Shown here piece after piece: positions 17,091 to 25,807 of a stretch of DNA of 64,000 nucleotides (within the stretch, counting starts at the first letter, position 1; each line of letters opens with the position of its first letter). The DNA comes from an uncultured Oscillospiraceae bacterium (lineage in GTDB: Bacteria > Bacillota_A > Clostridia > Oscillospirales > Oscillospiraceae): the NCBI GenBank assembly GCA_910584605.1, contig CAJUAW010000001.1, positions 7,387 to 71,386 on the forward strand, read 5' to 3'. The translations under genes and the position numbers were made by a program. The notes beneath the pieces were generated by a model. The model was not told where the DNA came from. It saw only the letters and a list, made by a program, of their open reading frames with translations, and searched no databases.

Positions 17091-18944
17091 CTATTTTACC
17101 ACAATGATCCGGATGCGCCCGCCTTCGGATTCGGCCTTGTCGTACCAGCCGGTGACGTCGCCGCCGCTCTCCGCCCGGGCCAGGCTGGACAGGTAGTATC
17201 TGCCATCCCGGTACTCGTAGACCACCACGCCGTCGGCCAGGGTGTACCGCTGGCTGCCTGCGATAAGCTGATTGCCGGTGACCTGCCCCGCCTTCACCGC
17301 GGTAAGCCCGTACAGCCGCTCCGGGTTGGAGGGCTCGCCCAGAATCCGGACCCCTCCGGCGGTGACCTGGAACTTGGTGCTCCCGGCCATGGTGTAGCTC
17401 ACGCCGCCCACGTCATACTGATAGGTGGAGTAACGGCTCATGCCCTCCCCCTCCTCGTCGTAGCGGGTGATGACGCCGTACTGGTAGGCGTCGCCGGTGA
17501 CGTCGTTGAGGATGAGCGTCTCGATCTCCCCCTGGGGGTTGAGGGAGTAGTAGCGCACCTTGCCGCTGGTCAGGTTCAGCCCGGCCAGGCGGGCGGGGTA
17601 AATCACCGCGCCCCGGTTTTCGCTCACGTCCAGAACCTCCGCCCCCTGGGCAAAGGTGTACTTGTCCAGCTTGGTGCCCTCCTGGTTCACCTTTCCGGTG
17701 AGGGAGGCGTTGGACAGCCCTCGGAGGGTGACCTCGCCCCCCTGTCCGGCCACCACGGCCCGGACCACGCTGCCCACCCGGTAGCCGCCCCGGGTCTGAT
17801 ACTGGTAGGTCTGGCCGTCGGTGGCCAGCAGGGTGACCGTCTGGCTGGTGTAGCTGCCGCCGGAGCCGTCGGGGTAACCGGCGCTGGCAATGGCGGTCAC
17901 GATGCCCACCCGCTCCCCAGCGCTGACCGAGACATCTTCCACCGCAGCCACGCCGCCGCTGCGGCCCAGCAGGAGGGTCACCGTGTCGCCCAGATGGTAC
18001 TGGCCCAGGTCGGACAGGGCCAGGGCGGCGGCGGAGCTCTCAACGGCGTAGGTCCGGCCCGCCACCGTGACGGAGCTGGGATTGGCCCCGGAGGGCTCCA
18101 GCGCCTGGATGGGGCCGGTGGCCTTCTTGGCATAGGCCCACACCGTGCCCATGGAAGCGTTCCAGTAGACCACGTCGTAGTCCTGAATGTTGGCCAGCGA
18201 CGCGGCGCTGCCGTTGCGGTAGACCTTGGAGGGGGTGAAGCCCAGGGAGGACCGCCACCCGCTGCCCCGCGCCACCACCGGCCCCTCCATCTGGCCGTTG
18301 ACCAGGGAGACCACGTCAGGCTTTCCGGAGGCGTCCAAGCTGTGGCCCAGCCGCTGGATATAGGGCGCGCCCTCCTTGGTCCTGGCAGAGAGGAGGTTAT
18401 AGAAGAGATACACCGCATCCTGCCGGGTGAGCGAGGAGGCCGCGTTCAGGGCAGAGACGCCGGCGCTCAGCTTCAGGCTGTGGTACATGGCCAACTGGCC
18501 GGTGGGGTAGGCCCCGGAACAATCCTCCGGACCGTAGCCCAGCAGCTCGAGCACCATGGACACCGCCTCCGCCAGATTGACCTCCTGACCGGGGCGGAAA
18601 GTACCGTCGCTGAAGCCGGACACCAGCCCCATGGCGACCGCGGCCTCCACATAGCCGCTGGCCCAGTGGCTGCGGGGGACGTCCGGATAGGGGGAGGTGG
18701 CCGCCTGGCCCACGCCGTCCCCGCCGGGGGTGGCCTTTACCACCATGGTGACAAACTCCGCCCGGCTCACCTTGGCCGTCAGATTCAGGTTCCCGCTGCC
18801 GTCCCCGGACACAATGCCCAGGGCAGTCACCGCCTGGGACGCCTCTTCTAAAGAGGCCGCCGTTCCCGCCGCCGAGGCGGGCAGGACCAGCGCCAGCGTG
18901 AGGCAGGCCGCCAGAAGGGCGGCAAAAAGGCGTTTGGTTTTCAT
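17091..18944 (-). CDS. S-layer homology (SLH) domain protein, secreted
   Basis: 617 residues from the ATG at 18944 (MKTKRLFAALL), picked because GAAAGGA lies 9 nt upstream; earlier in-frame starts lack a site. A signal peptide with a cleavage site after PASAA is followed by three SLH-like repeats (about residues 30-200; e.g. FSDGTFRPGQEV and VSRAEFVTMV), which bind secondary cell-wall polymers. The remaining 400 residues are rich in Gly, Ser, Tyr and beta-strand-like segments without a family I recognise. Thus a cell-surface protein of unknown function. It follows the MacAB-like operon on the same strand. Confidence 0.85.
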   Translation of the reverse strand: MKTKRLFAALLAACLTLALVLPASAAGTAASLEEASQAVTALGIVSGDGSGNLNLTAKVSRAEFVTMVVKATPGGDGVGQAATSPYPDVPRSHWASGYVEAAVAMGLVSGFSDGTFRPGQEVNLAEAVSMVLELLGYGPEDCSGAYPTGQLAMYHSLKLSAGVSALNAASSLTRQDAVYLFYNLLSARTKEGAPYIQRLGHSLDASGKPDVVSLVNGQMEGPVVARGSGWRSSLGFTPSKVYRNGSAASLANIQDYDVVYWNASMGTVWAYAKKATGPIQALEPSGANPSSVTVAGRTYAVESSAAALALSDLGQYHLGDTVTLLLGRSGGVAAVEDVSVSAGERVGIVTAIASAGYPDGSGGSYTSQTVTLLATDGQTYQYQTRGGYRVGSVVRAVVAGQGGEVTLRGLSNASLTGKVNQEGTKLDKYTFAQGAEVLDVSENRGAVIYPARLAGLNLTSGKVRYYSLNPQGEIETLILNDVTGDAYQYGVITRYDEEGEGMSRYSTYQYDVGGVSYTMAGSTKFQVTAGGVRILGEPSNPERLYGLTAVKAGQVTGNQLIAGSQRYTLADGVVVYEYRDGRYYLSSLARAESGGDVTGWYDKAESEGGRIRIIVVK

Positions 18945-18989
18945 AGTTCCCATTCCTTTCAAAAAATCTCTCCCATCGCCCCGCAGGGA

Positions 18990-19013
18990 GGCCCCCCTTC
19001 GCAGAGGGAGGCC
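18990..19013 (-). terminator. possible weak terminator after the MacB-like permease gene
   Basis: Minus-strand stem GGCCTCCCT / AGGGGGGCC (one U-G pair) with a 6-nt loop, in the 94-bp gap before the SLH gene; there is no U tract, so read-through into the SLH gene is possible. Confidence 0.35.
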
Positions 19014-19038
19014 CTTTCCCCGCGTGGGACGGGGGTCC

Positions 19039-20289
19039 CTAATCGTACCGCAGGGCGTCAATGGGGTTGAGCTTGGCCGCCTTGTTGGCGGGCAGGTAGC
19101 CGAACAGCACCCCGATGCCCACCGACACGCCAAAGCTCAGTCCAATGGCTCCCAGGGTGGGGGTGGCGTTGAAGGTGATGCCGCTGGCGCCCATGCTGGC
19201 CACCAGCATTCCGCCCAACAGGGCCTCCAGCACCTTGGCCAGCAGACAGCCGAAGCCGATGCCCAGCAGGCCGCCAATGGCGGAGGTGGTGCCCGCCTCA
19301 ATGACGAACTGGCTGCGGATGTCCTTCCGCTTGGCCCCCAGGGACTTGCGCACGCCAATCTCCCGGGTGCGCTCGGTGACGGACACCAGCATGATGTTCA
19401 TAATGCCGATGCCGCCCACCAGCAGGGAGATGGCGGCGATGGCCACCAGCACCCCCATGGCCACCCCCATCATGGCGTTGATCTGGTTGGCCTGCTCCGC
19501 CATGGTGGTGATGTAGAAGTAATCCCACATGCCATCTTCAGTACGGAAAAAGTCGTTGAGATAGGCCTCGATAATCCTTTTGCCGGCGTCGGCGGTCTCG
19601 CCGGAGGTGCTGGTGAAGATGTACAAATTGACCCACCGGCTGCCCATGATCTCCAGGGCAGTGGTGTAGGGGATGTAGATCTGATCGTCCTGGCTGCCAG
19701 GGAGCATCTCCAGCTCGGCGTTGCGCTTGAGCACCCCCACCACCGTGAGGGGCCGGCCGTTGATGGAAAGCTGTTTCCCCAGGGCGTCTCCGTCAAAGGC
19801 TTCCTGTTCCAGATAGGCCCCGATGATGCAGATGTTTTCCCGCCGCTCCACGTCCATGTAGCTGACGAAGCGGCCCTTGGCCAGCTGCTCGCCATCGATG
19901 GTGTAGCCGGTGGCGGCGTTGTACATAATCTCGCTGACGCCGTAGAGGTTGGTACGGTCAAATTTATCGCTGCCGTGGCGGACCACAGCATTGACCCCCA
20001 GATAGGGGGATACGCCGGTGAGAATGTCCGCGTTTGCCTCCACCATGTCATACATATCCTCCGGGTCGGGCAGCCTATCCAATGTGCCGCCGAAGAACTG
20101 GGCCTGGATCATGTTGATGCCCAGTTTATCCACCTGCTGCTGGACCATGCCGGTGAGGCCATTGCCCAGGGACAGGATGACGATGACCGCCCCCACGCCG
20201 ATGATGATGCCCAGCATGGTGAGCAATGCCCGCATTTTGCTGGTGGTGAGGGACTTGATGGCCAGGCGGAAGGACTGGGTGAAGTTCAT
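19039..20289 (-). CDS. MacB-like ABC transporter permease
   Basis: A 416-residue permease of the MacB/FtsX type: one N-terminal helix (about residues 20-45; LTMLGIIIGVGAVIVILSLG), a large extracytoplasmic MacB_PCD domain (about 45-280), then three C-terminal helices with the motif GIGIMNIMLVSVTERTREIGVRK. It overlaps the ATPase gene by 4 bp. With the adaptor and ATPase it forms a tripartite-like exporter; in Gram-positives such sets export peptides or drugs, or handle envelope stress. The substrate is unknown. Confidence 0.9.
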   Translation of the reverse strand: MNFTQSFRLAIKSLTTSKMRALLTMLGIIIGVGAVIVILSLGNGLTGMVQQQVDKLGINMIQAQFFGGTLDRLPDPEDMYDMVEANADILTGVSPYLGVNAVVRHGSDKFDRTNLYGVSEIMYNAATGYTIDGEQLAKGRFVSYMDVERRENICIIGAYLEQEAFDGDALGKQLSINGRPLTVVGVLKRNAELEMLPGSQDDQIYIPYTTALEIMGSRWVNLYIFTSTSGETADAGKRIIEAYLNDFFRTEDGMWDYFYITTMAEQANQINAMMGVAMGVLVAIAAISLLVGGIGIMNIMLVSVTERTREIGVRKSLGAKRKDIRSQFVIEAGTTSAIGGLLGIGFGCLLAKVLEALLGGMLVASMGASGITFNATPTLGAIGLSFGVSVGIGVLFGYLPANKAAKLNPIDALRYD

Positions 20290-21029
20290 GCGCCCACCTC
20301 CTCTGCCTCGTCCTCCCCGTGGGGTTGGACCACCGCCCGGGGATCGCGGGAGTCCCCGTCGTAGATGATTTTGCCGTCCTGAAGGCGGACAATCCGCTCG
20401 GCCTTCACGGCGATGGAGTTGTCGTGGGTGATGAGGACCACCGTATTTCCCTCCTGGTGCAGCTGCTTGAGGAATTTCAGCACCTCCCGCCCGGTGCGGG
20501 AGTCCAGGGCGCCGGTGGGCTCGTCGGCCAGGATCAGGCTGGGGTCCCCCGCCAGCGCCCGGGCGATGGACACCCGCTGCTGCTGTCCGCCGGACAGCTG
20601 GGAGGGCAGGTTCTTCCCCTTGTCCCGCAGGCCCACCCGCTCCAACGAGGCCAAAGCCCGCTCCCGGCGTTCGCCGCTGTCCACCCCGGCATAGAGCAGG
20701 GGCAGCTCCACGTTCTCCAGCACGGTGAGCTTGGGGATCAGGTTGTACTGCTGGAAGATGAAGCCCAGCATCTTGTTGCGGATTTCCGCCTGCTGGTCGT
20801 CGTCCATTGTGGACACGTCCACACCCCCCAGGTGGTAGGTGCCCGAGGTGGGCACGTCCAGACAGCCGATGATGTTCATAGCGGTGGACTTGCCTGACCC
20901 GGAGGAACCCACGATGGCCACAAACTCCCCCTGGTCGATGGTCAGATCCACCCCGTCCAGGGCGTGGACCGTCTCCGAGCCCATTTGGTAGATTTTATAG
21001 ACGTTTTTCAGTTCAATGAGGTGTTCCAC
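20286..21029 (-). CDS. MacB-type ABC transporter ATP-binding protein
   Basis: 247 residues with Walker A GSSGSGKST (about residue 42), Q-loop FIFQQYNLIPKLTV, signature LSGGQQQRV, Walker B LILADEPTGALD and H-loop LITHD: the LolD/MacB ATPase subfamily. The start is a GTG at 21029 with GGAGGT 9 nt upstream, located inside the end of the adaptor gene region. The ATPase and permease genes overlap by ATGA. Confidence 0.93.
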   Translation of the reverse strand: MEHLIELKNVYKIYQMGSETVHALDGVDLTIDQGEFVAIVGSSGSGKSTAMNIIGCLDVPTSGTYHLGGVDVSTMDDDQQAEIRNKMLGFIFQQYNLIPKLTVLENVELPLLYAGVDSGERRERALASLERVGLRDKGKNLPSQLSGGQQQRVSIARALAGDPSLILADEPTGALDSRTGREVLKFLKQLHQEGNTVVLITHDNSIAVKAERIVRLQDGKIIYDGDSRDPRAVVQPHGEDEAEEVGA

Positions 21030-21035
21030 CGTTCA

Positions 21036-22682
21036 TCAACCTCCCGCAGGCGCAGCGGCCATAACTCCGCCGCCCATGCCGCCCTGGACCTGGAGGGGCA
21101 CCAGAACGGTGTCCCCCTCGTTCAGGCCGGAGGTGATCTCTACATAATCTCCGTCGCCGCCGCCCAGGACGACGGTGCGTTCCTCCGTCTTGGTGGGGTC
21201 CAGCACTGCGGCCCCGTCGGGAGACAGGCATCCCTCCAGGGGCACCAGCACGGTGTCTCCCCGCTGAACCGCCTCCGCCGGAATGGACAGGGCATTGGAG
21301 ATTTCCTCCACAATGATGTCGGCGGAGACATTCATGCCTGGATTCAGTCCGCCGTAGTCCTCCAGAAGGATGGTAGCCGGGTAGGTGGTAAAGCCGTTGG
21401 TGGTGGTGCCGTTGATGCTCACCCGGTCCACCACCCCCTGAAACACCTCGCCGGGAATGGCGTCGGCGGTGATCTCCACCGTCTGCCCCTTCTGGAGGAT
21501 GCTCAGGTCCAGCTCGCTGATGTTCATCTCCAGCTTTAAGTAGCTCAGGTCATAGATGACAGCCAGAGAACCGGCCTCGATGTTGTTCACGTTGTCCCCG
21601 GCCTTCACGTTCTTCTCAATGACGGTACCCGAGATGGGGGCGGTGATGGTGTAGTTTTCCAGCATATCCTGGGCCCGCTGGAGGGCGAGCCGGGCGTTCT
21701 CCACTGCGATGGACAAGTCCTCCAGCGAGCTCTGGGCGGTGGTCCCGCCCAGGCTCACCAGAGCGGACCCGGCGGACACCCGGCTCCCGGCGGTGACGAA
21801 CGCCTCGGTGACCTCGCCGCTGGCCTGGGCCGTCACGGTCTGGCGCAGGTTCTCCTCAAAGCTGGCGCTCCCGGCGCAGGCGACGTCCCCCACCTGGGCG
21901 GTGGCGGAATTGGCGGCGGTCAGCGCCCCCGGGTTGCTCACCCGGATCTTCACCTGGCGCACCAGCGCGCCTCCCGCCCCCACCAGCTCGGCGGAGGAAA
22001 CGGATTCCACCGTGCCGGACAGGGTCTCCATGGTGCCGGCAATGGTCACCTGGGCGCTCTGGCCAGCGTAGATCTGCTGGGCGTCGGCGGAGTGGAAGGG
22101 CAGAGTCACATGCAGGGTGGAGGTATCCGCCACCTCCGCAATGGGCGTGCCCGGCCCCACCAGGTCACCCCGCTGGACCAGCACCTCCTGCACCACCCCG
22201 GCTCCGCCCGCCCGGACAGTCAGGTTGGCGGCCAGGTCGTCGTAGCTCTTCTGGGCCTGACGGAGGGCCAGCTCCGCCTGGGCGATGCTCATCTCAGCAT
22301 CCTTGGCGTCCAGACGGTAGAGCAGCTGGCCCTTCTCCACCCGGTCGCCCACCTCAAAGGGGGCCTCCAGCACCTCGCCGGTGACCAGGGTCTTCAGGTA
22401 ATAGGACTCGATGGGGGTGACAGTCCCCGTGCCGGAGACAGAGGCGGTCAGGTCCCTCCGCTGGACCGTGTCCGGCATATACTGCCCGGTCAGTCCAGCT
22501 CCTCCGCCCCCGGAGGACCTCAGAAAGAACCAGTATACCGCCAGCAGCACTGCAGCGGCGATTAAGCCCCGTCTCAGCCACTTCCTCCCCTTCTTGCTTT
22601 TGGGCAGACGGGGAACGGGCAGCTTCCGTTTTTTCTCTGGCGCCTGGGGCGCTTCCGGCGTCACGACAGTTGTTGTTTCCAT
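21036..22682 (-). CDS. MacA/HlyD-type membrane fusion (adaptor) protein
   Basis: A 548-residue adaptor. A short charged cytoplasmic tail is followed by a single membrane anchor (about residues 37-51, LIAAAVLLAVYWFFL), then lipoyl-like halves, a central coiled-coil hairpin (about 120-155 and again 325-345) and beta-barrel parts (VIEKNVKAGDNVN, AVQRGDTVLVPLEG). It has two lipoyl-like segments, longer than the usual 380-400 residues, so the hairpin region seems duplicated or expanded. It ends in a Gly/Ala-rich tail. It is the first gene of the three-gene operon. Confidence 0.88.
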   Translation of the reverse strand: METTTVVTPEAPQAPEKKRKLPVPRLPKSKKGRKWLRRGLIAAAVLLAVYWFFLRSSGGGGAGLTGQYMPDTVQRRDLTASVSGTGTVTPIESYYLKTLVTGEVLEAPFEVGDRVEKGQLLYRLDAKDAEMSIAQAELALRQAQKSYDDLAANLTVRAGGAGVVQEVLVQRGDLVGPGTPIAEVADTSTLHVTLPFHSADAQQIYAGQSAQVTIAGTMETLSGTVESVSSAELVGAGGALVRQVKIRVSNPGALTAANSATAQVGDVACAGSASFEENLRQTVTAQASGEVTEAFVTAGSRVSAGSALVSLGGTTAQSSLEDLSIAVENARLALQRAQDMLENYTITAPISGTVIEKNVKAGDNVNNIEAGSLAVIYDLSYLKLEMNISELDLSILQKGQTVEITADAIPGEVFQGVVDRVSINGTTTNGFTTYPATILLEDYGGLNPGMNVSADIIVEEISNALSIPAEAVQRGDTVLVPLEGCLSPDGAAVLDPTKTEERTVVLGGGDGDYVEITSGLNEGDTVLVPLQVQGGMGGGVMAAAPAGG

Positions 22683-23034
22683 AACGGACCTCCTCTATTT
22701 GCACCGCTTGAGCGGTGAGTTTCACATGGGATATTGTACTGGGCGTTCCTTACATTTTTCCAAAGAACAGTTAAAATTTTCATTAAATTTTTTCAGCCCC
22801 TATCCTAGCCGCCAATCGGAAAGCCAGCGGTAAAGAAAAAGGTAAAGATTTGGGAAAGATTTTCTCCCCCTGTGCCGCCACTATATACCCTCCAGCCGCT
22901 GGAAGGTCAAGGGTACTTCGCCATTATAAGTCTTATTTTTAAAGAAATCAAGGAGCAAATCATTAAATTTAAGAAAAATGTAAGAACCTCCTGTCTGTGT
23001 CTTAAAATATGAGAAAACGAGAGGGGCGTGTCGT
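22683..23034. promoter_or_regulatory. 352-bp divergent control region of the MacAB-like operon and the XRE gene
   Basis: AT-rich. The element GAAAAATGTAAG(G)AAC occurs once per direction: on the minus strand at 22760-22745 and on the plus strand at 22973-22987, pointing towards each gene. The decamer CATTAAATTT is found at 22781-22790 and 22961-22970. Minus-strand -10 candidate TACAAT (22738-22733 region) lies just beyond the element, with no good -35. ACCGCT-TG-AGCGGT (22703-22716) is a dyad in the adaptor leader. This looks like activator-dependent control of both directions by one protein. Confidence 0.45.
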
Positions 23035-23379
23035 ATGACGGAATTGGGGCAGGCTCTGCGGATGGCGCGGGAGCGCCGGGAGCTGAGCCAGACCAAGGTT
23101 ATGGCGCTGACCGGAATCAACAACAAAACACTGTCCGGCTACGAAAACGGCGTAGCGGAGCCCGACCTGCAAACGCTGTCCACACTGCTGCGGCTGTACC
23201 GGGTGTCGGCGGACCAGCTTCTGCGTCTGAGCGCCCCCGCCCTCCCAGAGGATGAGGAGCATCTCCTCGTCCTCTACCGCGCCCTATCCAAGGAGCAGCA
23301 GCAGGAGCTGCTCCTGGTGCTGGACGCCCTGTCCGCCCACCGCGCCTCACAGCCGAAACAGAAGCAGGAGCGCCTCTGA
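23035..23379 (+). CDS. XRE-family transcriptional regulator
   Basis: 114 residues. Residues 5-60 are a classical HTH_3 domain (LGQALRMARERRELSQTKVMAL, then TGINNKTLSGYENGVAEPDLQTL). The rest is a helical tail with a Gln/Glu-rich stretch, without a known sensing domain. It is divergent from the MacAB-like operon and may control it. Ribosome site AGAGGGG precedes the ATG. Confidence 0.85.
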   Translation: MTELGQALRMARERRELSQTKVMALTGINNKTLSGYENGVAEPDLQTLSTLLRLYRVSADQLLRLSAPALPEDEEHLLVLYRALSKEQQQELLLVLDALSAHRASQPKQKQERL

Positions 23380-23390
23380 CCGCCCCCACA

Positions 23391-23441
23391 AAACACGAAC
23401 GCCGCGCCAAGGACCTGTCCGGTCCCCGGCGCGGCGTGTTT
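23391..23441. terminator. bidirectional terminator between the XRE gene and mtlD
   Basis: Arms CGCCGCGCC (23400-23408) and GGCGCGGCG (23428-23436), extended outward by AAACAC/GTGTTT, with an inner GGACC/GGTCC pairing. Confidence 0.75.
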
Positions 23442-23450
23442 CTGATTTGC

Positions 23451-24611
23451 TTACTGCCTGGCGATACTCAGGGCGCGGTACACGTCCAAGATGCGGGTAA
23501 ACAGGGCGTCTCCAGGCTTCAGGCCGGTGTACTTCTCCAGAGCCTGCTCCACGCCGCCGTCCTGGATGGCCTTCTGCAGCTCCACGCTCTGCTCGTCCTC
23601 GGGGCAGTTGAAGTGGAGGGCGGCCGCCGCGCCAAAGATCAGATGGTCCACCGGCAGGCCGTAGCCGTAGGCGGTCATGAGAGGCTTCATCAGCCGGTCG
23701 GTGGGGGCCAGCTTGCGGATGGGCTCCCGGGCCACCCGGGCAGTCTCGTCCTCCAGGAAGGGGTTCTGGAACCGGGCAAAGATGCGCTCAATATAGGCGT
23801 GGTGGGCTTCGGGGTCGAAGCCGAACTTTTGGATGAGGCCCTCGCCGCTCTCCCACATGGCCTGGTGGACCAGCGGGCCGATGGCGGGGTCAGCGATACT
23901 CTCCACGATGGTCTTATGCCCCCTGAGGGCGCCCAAATAGGCGCAGATGGCGTGGCCGCTGTTCAGGGTGAACAGCTTGCGCTCCAGATAGGCGTCCAGG
24001 TCGTCCACCCAGCCCAGGCCCTCGATCTCGGGCCGCTGCCCCTTCCAGCCGCCTTTCTCCACATCCCACTCGGTATACTGCTCTACCGCTACGTCCAGGG
24101 GGTTCTCAAAGCTGGCCTTGGGGACGATGCGGTCCACGGCGCAGTCGGCAAAGCCCACATACTCCTTGGCGTAAGCGAGTTCCTCCTCGCTCAGGTTGCT
24201 GTAGACGGCGTCCCGCAGCTGGCTGGTGCCCCGGATTGCGTTCTCGCAGGCCACCACGTTGAGGATCTGGGTGCTCCCGGCAGCCTTCCGGGCCTGGATG
24301 CCGGCGGCGATGGGCTTGGCCACGATGGGCAGGATCCGCAGGCCCACGGCAGTGGTGATCAGCTGGCAGTCTCCGGCGATGGCCTCCGCCAGCTCCGGCC
24401 CGGCGGAGGAGATGCCGCTGATGTTGGTGACGGTCCACTCCGCGCACTCCCGGTCCTGGATGTGGACGGTGTAGCTCTTCCGCTCGTTGATGGCGGTGAT
24501 CAGGTTTTCTGCCACGTCGGCAAAGGTCACGTGGTAGCCGCTTTTTTCCAGCAGAGCTCCGATAAAGCCCCGTCCGATGTTGCCCGCGCCGATCATGATC
24601 GCTTGTTTCAT
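23451..24611 (-). CDS. mtlD: mannitol-1-phosphate 5-dehydrogenase
   Basis: 386 residues, the family length. It oxidises mannitol 1-phosphate (made by the PTS permease encoded at 25808) to fructose 6-phosphate with NAD. N-terminal Rossmann motif IGAGNIGRGFIG, central VACENAIRGT and the catalytic-lysine region LFTLNSGHAICAYLG. It is alone on the minus strand, divergent from the DeoR regulator and mtlA, so both arms of mannitol use share one control region. Confidence 0.96.
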   Translation of the reverse strand: MKQAIMIGAGNIGRGFIGALLEKSGYHVTFADVAENLITAINERKSYTVHIQDRECAEWTVTNISGISSAGPELAEAIAGDCQLITTAVGLRILPIVAKPIAAGIQARKAAGSTQILNVVACENAIRGTSQLRDAVYSNLSEEELAYAKEYVGFADCAVDRIVPKASFENPLDVAVEQYTEWDVEKGGWKGQRPEIEGLGWVDDLDAYLERKLFTLNSGHAICAYLGALRGHKTIVESIADPAIGPLVHQAMWESGEGLIQKFGFDPEAHHAYIERIFARFQNPFLEDETARVAREPIRKLAPTDRLMKPLMTAYGYGLPVDHLIFGAAAALHFNCPEDEQSVELQKAIQDGGVEQALEKYTGLKPGDALFTRILDVYRALSIARQ

Positions 24612-24673
24612 GTTAATCCTTCCTTTTGTAATTGTATTGAAATGTGGTGCGCTCCGGTGCTTCCTTGCCTATG

Positions 24674-24702
24674 AGTATAGCCCATCCCCCTGGGGATAAC
24701 AA
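24674..24702 (-). promoter_or_regulatory. mtlD promoter with a dyad in the spacer
   Basis: Minus strand TTGTTA (24702-24697), 17-bp spacer, TATACT (24679-24674). The spacer contains the inverted repeat ATCCCC-CT-GGGGAT (24684-24697), a candidate operator placed between -35 and -10. Confidence 0.6.
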
Positions 24703-24926
24703 GCGGTAAAGCGCCGAAATATCCCCGCCTGCCTCGACCCAAAAAAGTGATTTTGCACGTTTTTGATTGTTTTGCTTCCGGAGGACCTCAGGCCCTCTCG
24801 CTTCGGCCCGTTCCTTGCTTGGACGCATTTGCTCTCCGCACTCTGCTTTCAGAAATTCCAAGTGTTTTATTGCACTATGCACAAATTATTGCTCCCTTTT
24901 TTGTGGGATAAATGGCTTCAAATTGG

Positions 24927-24994
24927 TTGACTTTCCCGTTTTCCTGTGCTAGGATAGTTTTAGTCAAAATCAATCACAAATTCAAATTCAATCA
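24927..24994 (+). promoter_or_regulatory. promoter and direct-repeat operator of the deoR-mtlA operon
   Basis: TTGACT (24927-24932), 17-bp spacer, TAGGAT (24950-24955). Just downstream of the likely start point are two direct repeats, TCAAAATCAATCA (24964-24976) and TCAAATTCAATCA (24982-24994), 18 bp apart. DeoR-family repressors bind such direct repeats, so autorepression is likely (inference). Confidence 0.6.
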
Positions 24995-25011
24995 GAAAGG
25001 AGTGAACTATC

Positions 25012-25755
25012 ATGCTGGCTGAACAGCGCGCAAGAGCCATTTTACAGCAGCTTTCCCAGCACCAGACCGTCAGCGTGACCGAGCTGTGTCAGGCCACTGG
25101 AGCCTCCGAGGCCACCATCCGCCGGGACCTGAACGCTCTGGCCCGTCAGGGCAAGCTGGTTAAGATCCACGGAGGGGCCACCAGCCTGGAGGAGGAAGAA
25201 TTCCTGGCCCGGGAGCCTGATCTGGCCACCAAGCAGCGGTACTCCCGGGAGAAGGAGCGCATCGCCCGCTACGCCGCCGGCCTGGTGGGGGAGGACGACG
25301 TGGTCTTTCTGGACACCGGCACCACCATGCTCCACCTGGCCGACCACCTGAAGGGCTCCAAGGCCCTGTTCGTCACCAGCAGCATTGATCTGGCCGGACG
25401 GCTCACCGCCCACAGCCTTCACGTCTACGTGCTGGGCGGCGCGCTGAAGCTGGGCACCGTGGACATCGTGGGGGCCGAGGCCCTGGACGCTCTGCGGCGG
25501 TACAACTTCACCAAGGTCTTTTTGGGCACCAGCGGGGTCAGCGTCAGCCAGGGCTTCACCACCCCCGATCCGGAGGCCGCCGCCCTGAAGGCTCTGGCCG
25601 CCTCCCGGGCCCAGTCGGTCTACATGCTGGCCGACTCCAGCAAGTTCGGCCGGGTTACCGCCGCCACCATCCTGCCCCTGGACGCCGCCCAAATCATCAC
25701 CGACCGGCTGCCCGACCGCAAATACCTGGACAGCACCGACATCATCGCAGTCTGA
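25012..25755 (+). CDS. DeoR-family transcriptional regulator of mannitol genes
   Basis: 247 residues. N-terminal HTH_DeoR (residues 5-60; VSVTELCQATGASEATIRRDLNALARQGKL with the family signature IHGGA), then the DeoR C-terminal sugar-phosphate sensor domain (VFLDTGTTMLHLADHL, LGGALK, FLGTSGVS). Such proteins sense phosphorylated sugars. Its position directly before mtlA and divergent from mtlD makes it the likely regulator of mannitol use in place of MtlR, which is absent here. Ribosome site AAAGGAG. Confidence 0.9.
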   Translation: MLAEQRARAILQQLSQHQTVSVTELCQATGASEATIRRDLNALARQGKLVKIHGGATSLEEEEFLAREPDLATKQRYSREKERIARYAAGLVGEDDVVFLDTGTTMLHLADHLKGSKALFVTSSIDLAGRLTAHSLHVYVLGGALKLGTVDIVGAEALDALRRYNFTKVFLGTSGVSVSQGFTTPDPEAAALKALAASRAQSVYMLADSSKFGRVTAATILPLDAAQIITDRLPDRKYLDSTDIIAV

Positions 25756-25807
25756 CCCCCGCGCCTCCAACTCACCCGCATCATTCAGGAAGGAAAGGAA
25801 GATACCA

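Larger units (their letters stand above)
24612..25011. other. 400-bp divergent control region of the mannitol genes
   Basis: Holds the mtlD promoter (24674-24702), the deoR-mtlA promoter (24927-24955) and repeats described separately. The part between 24720 and 24920 contains T-rich stretches but nothing I can assign; an 89-codon minus-strand frame there overlaps the mtlD promoter and is not credible. Confidence 0.6.

Noticed and set aside
24613..24882. 89-codon minus-strand open frame upstream of mtlD
   Set aside because: It spans the mtlD promoter, has no ribosome site and an amino-acid composition unlike a folded protein.
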